Numbered from the stretch's first letter, positions 31,333 to 42,135 are shown. The stretch: DNA of 64,000 nucleotides from Trachythela sp. YZ-2020 (GCA_016169945.1 JADLSH010000217.1:372001-436000); one strand, 5' to 3'. Translations and numbers: made by a program. The notes: generated by a model not told the origin, from the letters alone.

Positions 31333-31518
31333 TGAGTTAATTACTAATTTTTAAAACTGTCGGTACTGGGCACTGCTTGTAAAAATTGCCAATTTCCACT
31401 CACTGCGAGGACCTTCATCTAATCACATTTTATTAATTAATAATTAGCTGTAAGCACCTGTGAGGAGCTTATTGGGAGGACTGGAAATCCACCTTTAGGC
31501 AAAGGTCTCATCTTGTTA

Positions 31519-31675
31519 CTAAAGGCTCTTTTCCCCTCGTCGCAAAAACCAACTCGCAAGCTCGCTGCGAGTACTTTCATCCAATCACAATGCTCGACAG
31601 TTTATTTTAATTACATGCAAGAACTCGCAGCGTGTTTGCGAGTTGGTTTTGCGATGAGTGGAAAAGAGCCTTTAG
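31519..31675. mobile_element. 157-bp foldback MITE
   Basis: The ends CTAAAGGCTCTTTTCC and its inverse are followed by inverted CAACTCGCAA and CTCGCTGCGAGT segments. No coding. Target duplication not clear. Confidence 0.65.
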
Positions 31676-32687
31676 GGGCTATTTGCAATTGTACTATAGG
31701 ATTGACATATTAACAAGTGTATGACTGATCTACGCTTTTTAAAATGTTGATTATACATACAGTGGACTCATTATCAACATTCTTGAGATTCAACACAAAT
31801 TGTGAGTATGCTCTGGGCCTCACTTGCAAGCCTCCTCCACAGGAATCTTTATATGCATCGGGGTGAGGGAAAAAATCTACCAGATTTTTCCTAAACCACA
31901 GTGACGCCTATAGAAATGCTTGCAGAGCAGGCTTCTCAGGGGAGAGTCGGAAAAAACGACTCTCTCTATACTTGTAAAATTTTTAATGATTATGCACAAT
32001 CTTATAAACGCAATGGTTTATCAGAGGTAAAATATTGTATATATTGAACATCATTAATTCATTTTTGAGGTTGTTCCTGGTTCTTTATTTGACTGTCACT
32101 ATGTATTATGATCAGCAAACCATTTCAATAAAATAATATACAAATATTAATGCAATCATAATGGCTAATGCAACACGAAATTGCTTGTGTCTAATTTACT
32201 GTACAGAATTTGATCCAGTTAGTGCATATTTACAATTGTTGGTCAAAATAAGTATACTGTATATTTTAGATTACTGTAAATCTTCTATTAAGTCCCTAGT
32301 GGGGTCTTATGTACTTTGAAGAGCAATTGTTCAGAGACATGCTTTGAAGAGCAATTGTTTTAATATTAAGCAAAGCAAACCAATGGTAATATCTTTCCAC
32401 AAATGCATTGAATAGGTGGGTATATTTGAAAAAGGGTCTAAAAAGAGGATTTGTAGATTTTAATAGAAAAAAGATTTAACTTCACAATAACAGATACTTT
32501 ACTTGACCACATACTTTACTAAGTTACTAAGCAATTCTTTTTATTGTTTCCAGTCATTATATAGCCATGAAGTAATTTACTATAATACAGTGCATACTAC
32601 ATATTAACCACTAATAGATACTAATAGAAGTAAAATGTCACAGTCTGCACAAAAACCCAAGTGAAATGAACAAATTGTCAGACACTT

Positions 32688-32931
32688 CTGGGGCCAGTTG
32701 TTCAAAACTGGATTAGAGCTAACCCAGGGTTAAAATTTAACCCACTTTTTTGGTTTATGTATTTCTGCACATCTGTTTATTTCTAAACTCTAGAAAATAA
32801 AATTTCTGATGATCCGGACAAGCTTTCTAGAAAAATATTTCCAAGTTTATACACAAGCTATTTGGAAGTTTGTTTTCAATTTTATGTTAACCCAGGGTTA
32901 AGTTAACCAGCTTTTGAACAACCAGCCCCAG
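32688..32931. mobile_element. 244-bp foldback MITE
   Basis: Inverted ends CTGGGGCCAGTTGTTCAAAA and matching AACCCAGGGTTAA blocks further in. Non-coding, inside the P-element spacer. Confidence 0.7.
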
Positions 32932-33277
32932 ATCCTAACTTTAATGCCTCGAGATCTGTGTATATGAAACAATACCACAAATATTAAATGGTCATAGTTA
33001 CTATAGTTAAGCCTTGTCAATTGTCTCTTTCCTGTTTGCTCTCAAGTAATTGTCTATATGAAGAAATAACAGACCATCCCATAGTACAATACACCTGTTC
33101 AGTAATTATGTACCAAATACTTTGTTGGCCTGGAAACCTCACCCTAATAAGTCAAGATGAAATTCTATTCACTCCCAGTTCATGAGAATGAGGCTCCAAG
33201 GGGGCATTTGTGGCATACTTATCAAAAGGGTGATATCTTTACTATATAAACATATAATATATATTTATATTATAGTG

Positions 33278-36159
33278 TCACATGCACAAGTTATTCTGTT
33301 TCATTCTTTTTGATGACTTACGTTTCCTTTTTGGAAGGGGTTCTTCAGATACCACAAACCATTTTGACGATTCTCCCTTGTGCCGCCCTGCTACATTTCC
33401 TCTGACAACAGGCGCAATACTCCGCTGAGCAGTGATTGTGAGGTCGTTGTAGCCAAAAGTTTGGACAGTTGGATTGTCACTGTAGCCACCCCTTGCCCGC
33501 TGATGACCAAAATATTCTTCAAGAAGATCTTGGCAGAATTTCTCCGAAAGCACATATTCCATTCCTTCTGAGAGCAAAAACTTTGTGACCTCAATAAGGG
33601 AATGGACAGTCATTCTCAAACCATGGTATGTCTGATGAGACATGAACATCTTTGCTCTGGCATCCTTTGAAAACTCACCAGCCCGCTGTTGGGTTGAATT
33701 CTGCCACTCTTGGAGATACACCAAAAATGTGTTTCGAAGCCAGTTGAATCGCTCATCATCGGGATTACGATATGGAGCCAAGAAATCATTTCTTTTTCTG
33801 GTGTGCTCCGTGGTTGACCGGACATTGAGGCAGTCAAAGAATCTGTTAATCATCTCACAGAATCTTGCAGTCTCCTCAGCTTCTCCATCAGAGTAGAAGC
33901 GTCGCAATGCGAGAGCCATGGTTTTGCTTAACACCTGAGCAGCCAAGTTGACTTTCATCTTGGAGAATGATGTGAGGTTGATGTGGTCTGGTGTTAGTTT
34001 TGGAAGCTGGTGTAAACCATGGTCTAAATCTGCAAAATAGAGGGCAGAAATATGCTTCCAAATCATATCACAACCATTCCACATTAACCTGGAATGCTTC
34101 CCTGTTCCAGAATTGAACAAGCAATTTCGGGAAGTCTTGAGAAGATGTGGGGCATCTGAGAAAAAGTAAATGAACCTTGATGGGGCAAAGAGGTTGATAG
34201 TTCGGTGCACAACATCCACAGAGAAGTCTTCACCAACAAGAGCTGCATGCAGTTCGAAGAACTTGCGGTTGGAAGAAGCACCATCGCTTACAGCTGCACA
34301 CACCCATAGGTTACAACATACCTCCAGGATGGAAACAGCTTTCCAGAATAGTGGCATTATCTGGAAAGAGGTGAGGCTTTGTGTACTAAAATATCCAAGG
34401 ATATACTTGAGATCACTAGCGACACCTCTTACCATAAATGCTAGAACATGACTCGCCAAGGCGGTGGGGGTATCGAAAACAGCATCATTTACATCTTCAT
34501 CACCCAGATCTACAAACCCAAGCAGCTCATTGGTGTGTTTATCAAACACCAAGTTTGACTGTATTTTCATTTCATCAAAAGATAAAACCACATAACGTTG
34601 ACAATCAAAGAGCTTATTGGTGTCATCAGATAATTTCTGGATATTTTCCTTACGAAATCCAGGTTTAGGTTTGAAAAAGTTCCTATAATCGCGAAGGACT
34701 CTTTCACTTGGTAAAACCAAGACACCGGATGAGGCAAGCTCTCTGTATGCAGATGGTGACTTGGCATGAACGGAGAGACAAAAGCGAATCAGGTGGGGAT
34801 GATATCTTCTTCCAAACTTTGGGGAAGAAAGCAATTTCTTTTGCTGCTGCCAGAAAAAGTCCATATGTGGTGTCTTCTTCAAGTCAATGCTGCCCAAAAT
34901 AGCATGGATGTCACCTTCCAGAGCTTCATTTACAGTGATGCTGTTTGATTCAATCTCCTTTTCCAAGCCTGAAAGTCTATCTTTTAGTGCCTTCGATTCA
35001 ATACGCTGTTGCTGTATGGTTGCAATTAGGCGTTCTCTGCTACAACTGGCCAAAGGAGCTTTTTCTTTAACTGATGTTGCTTTTTTGGTGGCTGACTGCT
35101 TTTGCCTTTTAACTTCTGAAGTAAGGACCTTGGAACAGCTGTCACAAGCATCCTCACCAGACCTTTGCAGCATAATACAATCAGCTGATCTCAGGTAAAG
35201 TGAAACCTGGTATTGGATACCTTTATCGTAGTATACCTCAGGACAAAGCGGAACAGTGTGCCTTGTCACTTCAGATATCCCTTCAACAGGGTCGGTTGCA
35301 GGTAACTCTTGAGATGGTGGTAGGCCGGGGCAAACAGTAAAACTTCTTATCTCGGATAATAGTGATGAAACTGTGACATAAGACACGGAATGTTTATGTT
35401 CCAGGTAAATGTGGTGATTTTCTGGCAAAAACCAACCAAAGGCTGCGACAGTAAACCCCAGACCAGAATCTATTTTCACAGAGTACAGTGGCAACGCATG
35501 CTTGTCGTCGAAATAGTCTAAAGTGAATGCGTTTTCATCAGATTTTCGACACCAACCTTTCAAACCAAGCTTGGAGACCTTTAGTTTCAAATCATTGATG
35601 TCCTTGTACACTTTCGAAGGCACCAAGTCTTTCTTTTCTATCACCCGTCTTGATGTTGAAGGCTTCGATTCTTCGTGCGATTTCTTCGGTAGATTTAAGG
35701 TTGGAACAGAGCTCGGTTTCAATGTTTTGCAAAGACGATCTAGATAAAAAGATTTTCTACAATTTATACAATGTGTCATTGTAATTACAATCTATAATTG
35801 TTTACATTGTTCAAGAAATGCGAAGTTCAGCGAAGCATTGACGAGGCGGCCGAAAGCCTCGCAAAATATTTTAATAAGGGCTTGAATATTCATGATTTAG
35901 ATAAAAGAAAAACGTTGTTATACTTACGTTTATTCAAACAATTCTCCTCAAAATGTTTCTCGCAGACATGCAGATTTCTATCGTTTATTTGACGCCGTAA
36001 ATCCTTATCGATTTCTCGATTTCTGGTTATAACTCGCACCCACTCATCGCGAGTTCTGGCCGATAAATCATCTTTCCCCTTTGGAAGAGAGAATATACTA
36101 ATACCAGTGTGTCTTCTGTTCGAGCCACAGCCAAAAATACTACAATTTGCCCCAACCAT
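33278..36159 (-). CDS. P-element transposase with N-terminal THAP domain (2 exons)
   Basis: Exon 1 is 36159-35928, starting MVGANCSIFGC, a THAP zinc module (C-x4-C ... CEKH) that binds the element's DNA in this family. The donor is AAAC/GTAAGT. Exon 2 is 35739-33278, after acceptor TATCTAG, in frame, for a total near 897 aa. It carries a coiled-coil-like stretch (SRERLIATIQQQRIESKALKDR) followed by the RNase H-like catalytic domain, with LSFDEMKIQ (first Asp), FSDAPHLLKTSRN and, near the end, EYFGHQRARGGYSDNPT. It ends in a basic KRKRKSSKRMK tail. No internal stop. The length and domain order match THAP9/P-type transposases (about 750-900 aa). This could be an active element. Confidence 0.85.
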
Positions 36160-36323
36160 GGCACATAACGGCGGAAAATGCAAAAAAAGTAAGGCAGCCC
36201 TATATAAATTCCTATTGATGAATGAGCCATTGTGCACTCGGAATAAATTAGCGGCGAAACAATAACATAATTGGTCACGTGACCCGGCCTTCCTAACCAT
36301 GTTTAGTATTTCTATTAACTATG

Positions 36324-36962
36324 TTTAAACAAAAGGCATCTTTTGAAAGTGATTATCGATTTGATGCTGGCTATGCAAAGCCCATTGTTACAATGGCTGA
36401 CAAAGACGATTTTATAAAATGTATTGCCCTTCATTATACCATACTTGTTTCCTTAAGTGAGCTCAACCAATTTGTCGATGGCCTGAATACCTGCAATATG
36501 TTACATCTTATCAAAGAAGACCCTGATAGTTTCAGAGGTTTATTTGAAGTGGGTCATGCAAAGCATACTGCTGAAGATGTTGATTCTATCTTTGATCCTG
36601 TTTTCAGTCCAGCTGGCAGCAACAAATTTGCAATTGAACAGAGCATCATTTTTAATTTCAACCAGTACCTTGAGGATGCGGAAAGTGGTAAGGTGGTTGG
36701 TCAACTTGAAGACAGAGAAGTCAAAGTATCACTAAGTGATATTCTTCAATTTGCAACTGGTGCCCAACATGTTCCCGCTGTTGGCTTTTCTCCTCGCCCT
36801 ACCATTTTGTTCCTGCACCACTTACATATGGCAAGAAAGATAAGCACAAATACATGTGCTAACATTCTTAAGTTTCCAGTAAATGGTCTAGATGATGGAA
36901 AATTTTTTTCTGAGGAGTTCACGTTTTGTCTGCTGAACTCGCCTGGGTTCCAATTAGTTTAA
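36324..36962 (+). pseudogene. HECT ubiquitin ligase-like gene, 3' part
   Basis: It continues the HECT domain after the P element (KQKASFESDY...). The C-lobe has ILQFATGAQHVPAVGF and the catalytic-Cys region ISTNTCANILKFPV, ending in a stop at 36962. The Cys is present, so before P insertion this ligase could have been catalytic. Confidence 0.78.
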
Positions 36963-37080
36963 AGTGTGTTTCAGTTGCCAAATGCTTATAACAGCAATAC
37001 TTTGTATATGTGTGGTATATCGTATGCATCAAGTAAACAATGGATCCCTTCCCATGTATTTTACAAAGACTTATTATAGT

Positions 37081-37298
37081 TTAAGGCTATGTGCACACGG
37101 GCATCGTTTTCGAGCGTTTTCAAAAACATTTTTGTCTCTTATCGTTTTGGGCCATGTTCACACGGTCCAAGGGAAAATATATCCAATATATTAAATTAGC
37201 TCCAACGTCTGTCGTAAATTGATATTGTTTGCATCAGTTTTTGTGTGAAAATACAAATGAAAACGCTCGAAAACGTTACCGTTTGCACGTAGTCTAAG
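37081..37298. mobile_element. Small foldback MITE
   Basis: The inverted ends AGGCTATGTGCACACGGGC and AGACTACGTGCAAACGG lead into a shared TTTTCGAGCGTTTTCA block. It lies between the HECT and integrase genes. Non-coding. Confidence 0.65.
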
Positions 37299-37480
37299 TT
37301 TTCACTTTTCAGATACATTTCAAGACTTTTTATTGATATTTAAAAGTAACATGATTATATAGAGCAACACTTATCATTGCATAATAAGTTGACATTATTT
37401 GATTAAAGTTGATATAAAATTTTTTGTTAGAAAATATATAATGTCAAGAGTGCTTCCGTTAATATTATTTGATATGCTAT

Positions 37481-38632
37481 TTATTGAGCAGCAACCAAAA
37501 GTCTACAATATAAAGTTAGTGCTTCCCTCGCAGAACTTGGTTCACCAAGTCTAATAATTTGACTGACATAAGAAAAATATTCCTGATGAATCAAGGAATC
37601 ATCATTCTCAGGTATACGGAGTTCATTATTGATTTCCTCCATATCTTCCCGGTTATATGGATGTTTGCGGTCTGTGGCACCGACACTTTCAGGTAGGAAA
37701 AAGAGATTGTTTGGGATGCCTGAGGCTGTTTGAAATCGAGACTTGCGAATGTAATGATTATTCCACTCTTCCATAACGCCGTTTAATTCGTTTTGTATGA
37801 GATTCTTAAAGCAGAACCAGATACATTCAAGATGTAATTTATTACTTGCATCGAGGTGGCCTTCATGTATCATGTCTTTGAAGAAATTCATCCACCAAGA
37901 ACTCCATGTTCGTCTTAGAAATGCCCACCAAGCCTCGATGCGCTGGTTGCTATGAGAAGAGCCAAAGCGGTGGGCTTTCAAACCAGCAAGAGAATCGGTT
38001 CCATTTCTTCTGAAGAAACATTGGGCTGACGAGACGATTGAATTTTCTGTCCCTCGGTCAGTACGCAGGAGTGTTGGGCAACCTTCTATTTCAATGATAG
38101 CGTTTTTGAATAAGTTTGCGATTACTCTGGGATCGTTATTGCTCTTTTCCACTTTCAGCCATATCAAACGTCGACTAAAACCATCGATACACCCGTGTAT
38201 AGGCAGCCCATAAGGTTTGAGTTTGTCGTACCCATCGACGTGCCAGCAGTAATTTGGCCCGGGATTAGAATACTTTCTTCTTTTAAGCCTGTGTGCTTTT
38301 CGGCTTCTGACACCTTCAGGATCAATTTCTCTCATTAATTCTTCTACCGCTGACCTTGGTACATTAATGTCATATTTCAAGTGAAGTCTTCAACACATCG
38401 CTCGGTAACCAAGTAGGTTACCAGAGCCTTGCAGTTCCCAGTTAATATGATCGCGAAGGAGATCTTCATCGATGTTGCGATTTCGCCTGTTCAAACCATA
38501 ATCTCTTAAACGGTTTAAGAGAGTCCGTTTCGACATCCTTATGTCATGGTATTTGTCTAAAAACTCTAATATCGCATTATAGTCGTAACTTCTTCTGAAA
38601 TAATATCTTATTGCTTCTTCTTCCTCATCCAT
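37481..38632 (-). pseudogene. Integrase-type DDE transposase, one in-frame TGA
   Basis: Reading is continuous from the ATG at 38632 to 37481 except for a single TGA at 38392-38390. The N-terminal part has a helix-turn-helix-like segment (MSKRTLLNRLRDYGLNRRN). The core has three acidic positions in integrase order: CWHVDGYDKLKPYG (D), LLRTDRGTENS (D) and SNQRIEAWWAFLRR (E), plus IHGCIDGFSRRLIWLKV. Such proteins are common in metazoan transposons and are annotated as integrase core domain proteins. It is probably the transposase of the 12.1-kb element: it reads inward from the right TIR. The TGA is most simply a TGG-to-TGA mutation. Confidence 0.8.
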
Positions 38633-38664
38633 TCCGTAGTGTTTTTGTCCTTCCTCCCATCACG

Positions 38665-39278
38665 TTGTGAATTCATAGCTTCCACTTGCCATGAAAATTC
38701 TGGCAAAAGGAATAATTGGGCTCTGCTCTGGCAGGAAAATGGCAGGAAATCCTTTTTGGAATGAAATTGGCAGAAAATATAATGAATTGCCAAGATAATG
38801 GCAGGAAACTATTAGATTCCAACCATTGGGGCTTAATAATAGTCTATTTCAAACGCCAGATAAGGATAAATAAATAAGGATGAAAACAGGAAATCCAGTT
38901 TTATGAAGTGGAAGCACTTGTTATGATTCGGAATTTCCAATTTCTAAATGTGTTTTGTGATTTCTAAATGTGTTTTGTGATTTCTAAATGTGTTTTGTGA
39001 TTTCTAAATGTGTTTTGTGATTTCTAAATGTGTTTTGTGATTTCTAAATGTGTTTTGTGATTTCTAAATGTGTTTTGTGATTTCCAAATGTGTTTTGTGA
39101 TTCCAAATGTGTTTTGTGTTTTCAAACGTGTCACAAAAAAAGAAAATTGTGTGATAAAATGGTTAATTGTGTTTCATGTTTTGGGTAAAAATGTATCAAA
39201 ATAGTGTAAAAATGATAAAGAAACGTAATTTTTGTTTTGCTTTGTTTGTTTTGTGTTTTGCACTTCTGGGCCACCGTA
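38665..39278 (-). repeat. Right terminal inverted repeat with 20-bp minisatellite
   Basis: Inverse of 27168-27795. The 20-bp motif is again present nine times (38941-39118), with the same variant unit (CCAAATG) at the outer end. Confidence 0.9.
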
Positions 39279-39520
39279 AATTCCGCTCGGATATTTACGC
39301 CCGGGTATGTGAAAACATTGTGGAATGCAAAGTCGTCCGCCATTTTTTTTTGTCATGGACTCGACCTTTTTGTAAGTTATGCGCATGCGCAAGTTCAAGC
39401 CGAGAGAAAACTGGTAACTAGCAACATCATGATTGGCTAAGACAACGATTTTGTTTTTATGTATACGTCAGAAAAATAACTGCCATCCTGGCAATCTGGC
39501 ATTTTATTTTTGGCGTTGAT

Positions 39521-39694
39521 ATGAAAACGTTTTTCAAGTCGGGACATATTAATTCAGACAAATATTTAAGTCTCCAAAACAAGATAAATGAAAATTTTTT
39601 AGAGGACTTTCACTTACTAAAGTCAATAGGAAAAGAAATCAGTCGAAAGGCCGAGAAAGGAGAGGAATTTCGAGTTTTAAAACGTTTTAAACGG
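39521..39694 (+). other. Exon-like open segment in the Helitron body
   Basis: A 58-codon frame starting MKTFFKSGHINSDKYLS, Lys/Glu-rich, ends in a consensus donor (AAACGG/GTAAGT). The matching regions of the other two Helitron copies (about 40620-40700 and 61085-61150) keep traces (CAGTCGAAAGACCG, AGGAGCGTTTTAAAC) but have lost the frame. This looks like a first exon captured from a gene or a remnant of the autonomous element. No family recognised. Confidence 0.45.
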
Positions 39695-40370
39695 GTAAGT
39701 GTTATTTTGCATACTTGCTTTTGCAGTTTTGCCGTCAATTGGCATGCACTACAGTTTGTGGTTTTGAAAATTCGTAGTTCATCCTGTGGTCAATAACAAC
39801 ATTGACTAATCTTAAAAATTGTTTTAGTATTAATTCAAATGCGTTATATAGAGTAAGAAATTCATAGTATAAGAATTCTGTTCAAAAAACAGTTGAAGTT
39901 TTATGACAGTTTCGAAACGTTTTATGAGACGTTTAAGATTGAATTTTAGAGTAAATCAAAGCTAAAAGAGTACATAATAACACAGCTACTTTATATAGTT
40001 GTGCAATTGATCATTTTACAGTTAAAAGTACAAACCTTATCACTATTTTGCCATTTTGTACAAAAAATAAAAGAAATATACGGCCGGTTGCGTGTTACCA
40101 TGGTTACAGTGATCTACTCAGTACTTCATGTTACAAAAACTTTTGGGGAGTATAATTGCTTGGGTTCTAATGGGCGAGGGGGTTCTGCATGCATGTATTT
40201 CTAGTATACATATAACTATGGCGCTTTCGATCGCTCGTGCAACCTGACAAGTAGAAAAAGGTTTGCAAACAATTCTCAAAAATCTATTCCCAATGACAGT
40301 GAACCACATCTGATGGAAGGGCAACTGTTAAAATTGATTACAGAGGTGTATATTCAACAAACTCTTGTCT

Positions 40371-41300
40371 GGTCCCCGAGCCGGCGCGAAGCGCCGTGCG
40401 AGGGTACTAATTCCGCTCGGAGATTTACACCCGGGTATGTGAAAACATTGTGGAATGCAAAGTCGTCCGCCATTTTTTTTTGTCATGGACTCGACCTTTT
40501 CGTAAGTTATGCGCATGCGCAAGTTCAAGACGAGTGAAAACTTCGATTATTTGCAAACTTTTTTCAAAAAAGTTTTGCACTCATTTTATAAGTAAGTCTC
40601 TATGTAAGAAAGTTTATATGTTTGTCTCCAAAACAAATTAACAAGAGGAAAAACAGTCGAAAGACCGAAAAAGGAGCGTTTTAAACAGGCAAGTGTCTAT
40701 TTTGCATGTTTGCTTTGCCGATTTTTTAACAGCATGCAGTATAGTTTGTGAATTTGAAAATGTGTAGATCATTCTGTGTGGTCAATACAACATTGACTGA
40801 TCTTTAATTAAGACTATTTTAGTATTGATTAAAATATGTTATAGAAAAATAAAAACAACAATTAAATCTCAAAAACTTCATTGCAAAAGCAAGTGCGAAG
40901 TATAAAAATACTCCTCGAAAAGCAGTTGAAGTATTTTGAAAATTTTGAAACGTTTTATGAACGTCTAAGGTTGAATGTTACAGTAAATCAAAGCTAAAAG
41001 AGTACATAATAGCATACCCACTTTATATAGTTGGGCAATTGATAATTTTATAGTTAAAAATATGGTTAAAAACAAAATAATATTTGTACAAATTAAAATA
41101 TAAAAAATAACAATGTCGCGTGTTACCATGGTTACATTCGTCGACTCAGTACTTCATGTTAAAATAACTTTTGGGGAGTAAATTGTTTGGTTCAAATGGG
41201 CGAGGGGATTCTGCATGCATGTATTTCTAGTTCTATGGTGTAATGGTTAGCACTTTGGACTCTGAATCCAAGGATCCGAGTTCAAGTCTCGGTAGAACCT
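40371..41300 (+). pseudogene. tRNA-Gln(CTG) split after base 2 by Helitron copy 2
   Basis: The first two bases are at 40371-40372 and the rest at 41231-41300. Because the Helitron ends in AG, the gene now begins AGTTCTATGG, keeping G2 and losing only the first pair. Boxes A and B are unchanged, so residual transcription is possible. Confidence 0.8.
40373..41230. mobile_element. Helitron-like element, copy 2 (858 bp)
   Basis: Starts TCCCCGAGCCGGCGCG, ends TGTATTTCTAG. It is inserted between G and T of the tRNA acceptor strand, without duplication. Non-coding. Confidence 0.75.
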
Positions 41301-41440
41301 TGGGATGATCATGTGCATGGATTTTCATATTTACACAGAGGATATGATTCATGCCTAAAATTTTACCAGGTATACTACAATGCAATGTGGTCACGATATT
41401 TTTCTTATGGTAGTTGACAGAAAGCCTTGCATCACGCTGG

Positions 41441-42135
41441 ATGAGAATCTTGATATAAAATTTTCAGGGTAGTTGTAAGACTGGCGTTTTCATTCTCGAG
41501 ATCCTTTACTTTATAATTCAAATCAGCATATTTAGCTATGTGAAGACTATCTTTCAAAGCATTGTTTTCTTCCTTAAGTTTCGTATTTTCTTGCTGTAAT
41601 CTATTTACGCATTCCAGCCCATTATTTAAACAGTAGTCTTTAAATTATTCATATCATTAACCACTGTTAAAATTTTATCCATAAATTTAGACTAAAAATA
41701 CTTGATTTCGGTCTCAATTTCAGTCGTATTAGTAGGCATGGGTGCAGTTTGATCAATTGCTTCCCTCATACCTGCAACTTCTTCACCCAGACTAGTACAG
41801 CCAATATGCATGCCTTCATCAGCATCGGCTTGCTCACTCAGACTAGAACAGCCATTGTGCTTGCCTTCATCAGCGTCAATTAGTTCAGAGGTTTCATCCT
41901 GACGATCAGCTGCTTTTCCTGATATAGACGTCAACACTTTAGTAAGGTCAGTTGTGTCACTAGGATCTCCAATCACCGTTTTCCATTTAGTAGACTTTCC
42001 ATGCCATTTTAGACTTAAATTATCACTAGTGAATAGTTTGACTTCGCCGCCAGGTGAAGTCCAACGACCTGCCAGCTTACCATCTATACTATATTTTTGT
42101 AATCTTATTATCGTACACGCCCCTTGTGGAAATCA
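41441..42135 (-). pseudogene. Possible LINE ORF1 fragment with coiled coil
   Basis: Minus-strand reading from about 42130 gives a stretch containing GKLAGRWTSPGGEVKLF and KWKTVIGDPSDTTDLTKVL (stop at 41692). After a frame change, a leucine/asparagine-rich heptad region follows (RLQQENTKLKEENNALK). A basic N-terminal part followed by a coiled coil is the usual layout of CR1-like ORF1 upstream of an esterase, but no esterase follows. Weak assignment. Confidence 0.4.

Larger units (their letters stand above)
31333..33277. other. Non-coding spacer between the convergent P-element genes
   Basis: About 1.9 kb of AT-rich sequence without credible coding frames. It holds two small foldback elements (31519-31675 and 32688-32931). 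Confidence 0.7.
29510..36323. mobile_element. P element (THAP-type) with 40-bp TIRs
   Basis: 6814 bp, with perfect 40-bp inverted ends beginning CATAGTTAATAGAAATAC. It is flanked by TTTAAAC direct repeats (29503-29509 and 36324-36330), or 8-bp GTTTAAAC if the overlapping G is counted, as P elements usually duplicate 8 bp. It carries a spliced P transposase on the minus strand and a convergent second gene on plus. It interrupts HECT coding sequence so that removal with one TTTAAAC restores the frame. Confidence 0.92.
27168..39278. mobile_element. 12.1-kb DNA transposon with long TIRs carrying DDE integrase and HECT genes
   Basis: It is bounded by AATTCC on both sides (27162-27167 and 39279-39284), which is present once at the same place in the two empty Helitron copies. 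The ends TACGGTGGCCCAGAAG are inverted. The TIRs are about 628 bp (left) and 614 bp (right). Two convergent genes lie inside: zinc-ribbon/CUE/HECT from the left and integrase-type DDE from the right. 6.8 kb of the length is a P element. The superfamily is not identified with confidence; the transposase is of the bacterial-IS-like integrase kind (IS3EU or Ginger relatives are candidates). Confidence 0.85.
27126..40204. mobile_element. Helitron-like element, copy 1, carrying nested transposons
   Basis: It begins TCCCCGAGCCGGCGCG, ends ATGCATGTATTTCTAG and leaves no target duplication: insertion was between A and T. The 5' end has a GGCGC-GAA-GCGCC hairpin. Shorter copies with the same ends lie at 40373-41230 and 60811-61656. 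Without the inner transposon the element is only about 0.96 kb, with no Rep/helicase gene, so it is non-autonomous. TC start, CTAG end and the A^T site are Helitron hallmarks; the usual strong 3' hairpin is not obvious. Confidence 0.75.
27073..40248 (-). pseudogene. Type G tRNA-Leu split by a 13-kb Helitron-like insertion
   Basis: The 3' part is 27073-27125 and the 5' part resumes at 40205-40248. The two parts abut exactly when 27126-40204 is removed (CTTAA then TATACAT). It sits after a type A flank, like the B/G hybrid at 14461. Confidence 0.85.

Noticed and set aside
37081..37298. Stem-loop as a microRNA hairpin
   Set aside because: The arms are MITE-like terminal repeats with a loop over 100 bases, and there is no evidence of precise processing.
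38390..38392. TGA in the integrase gene as a selenocysteine codon
   Set aside because: The position fits Trp, the family is not a selenoprotein and no SECIS-like element was noticed.
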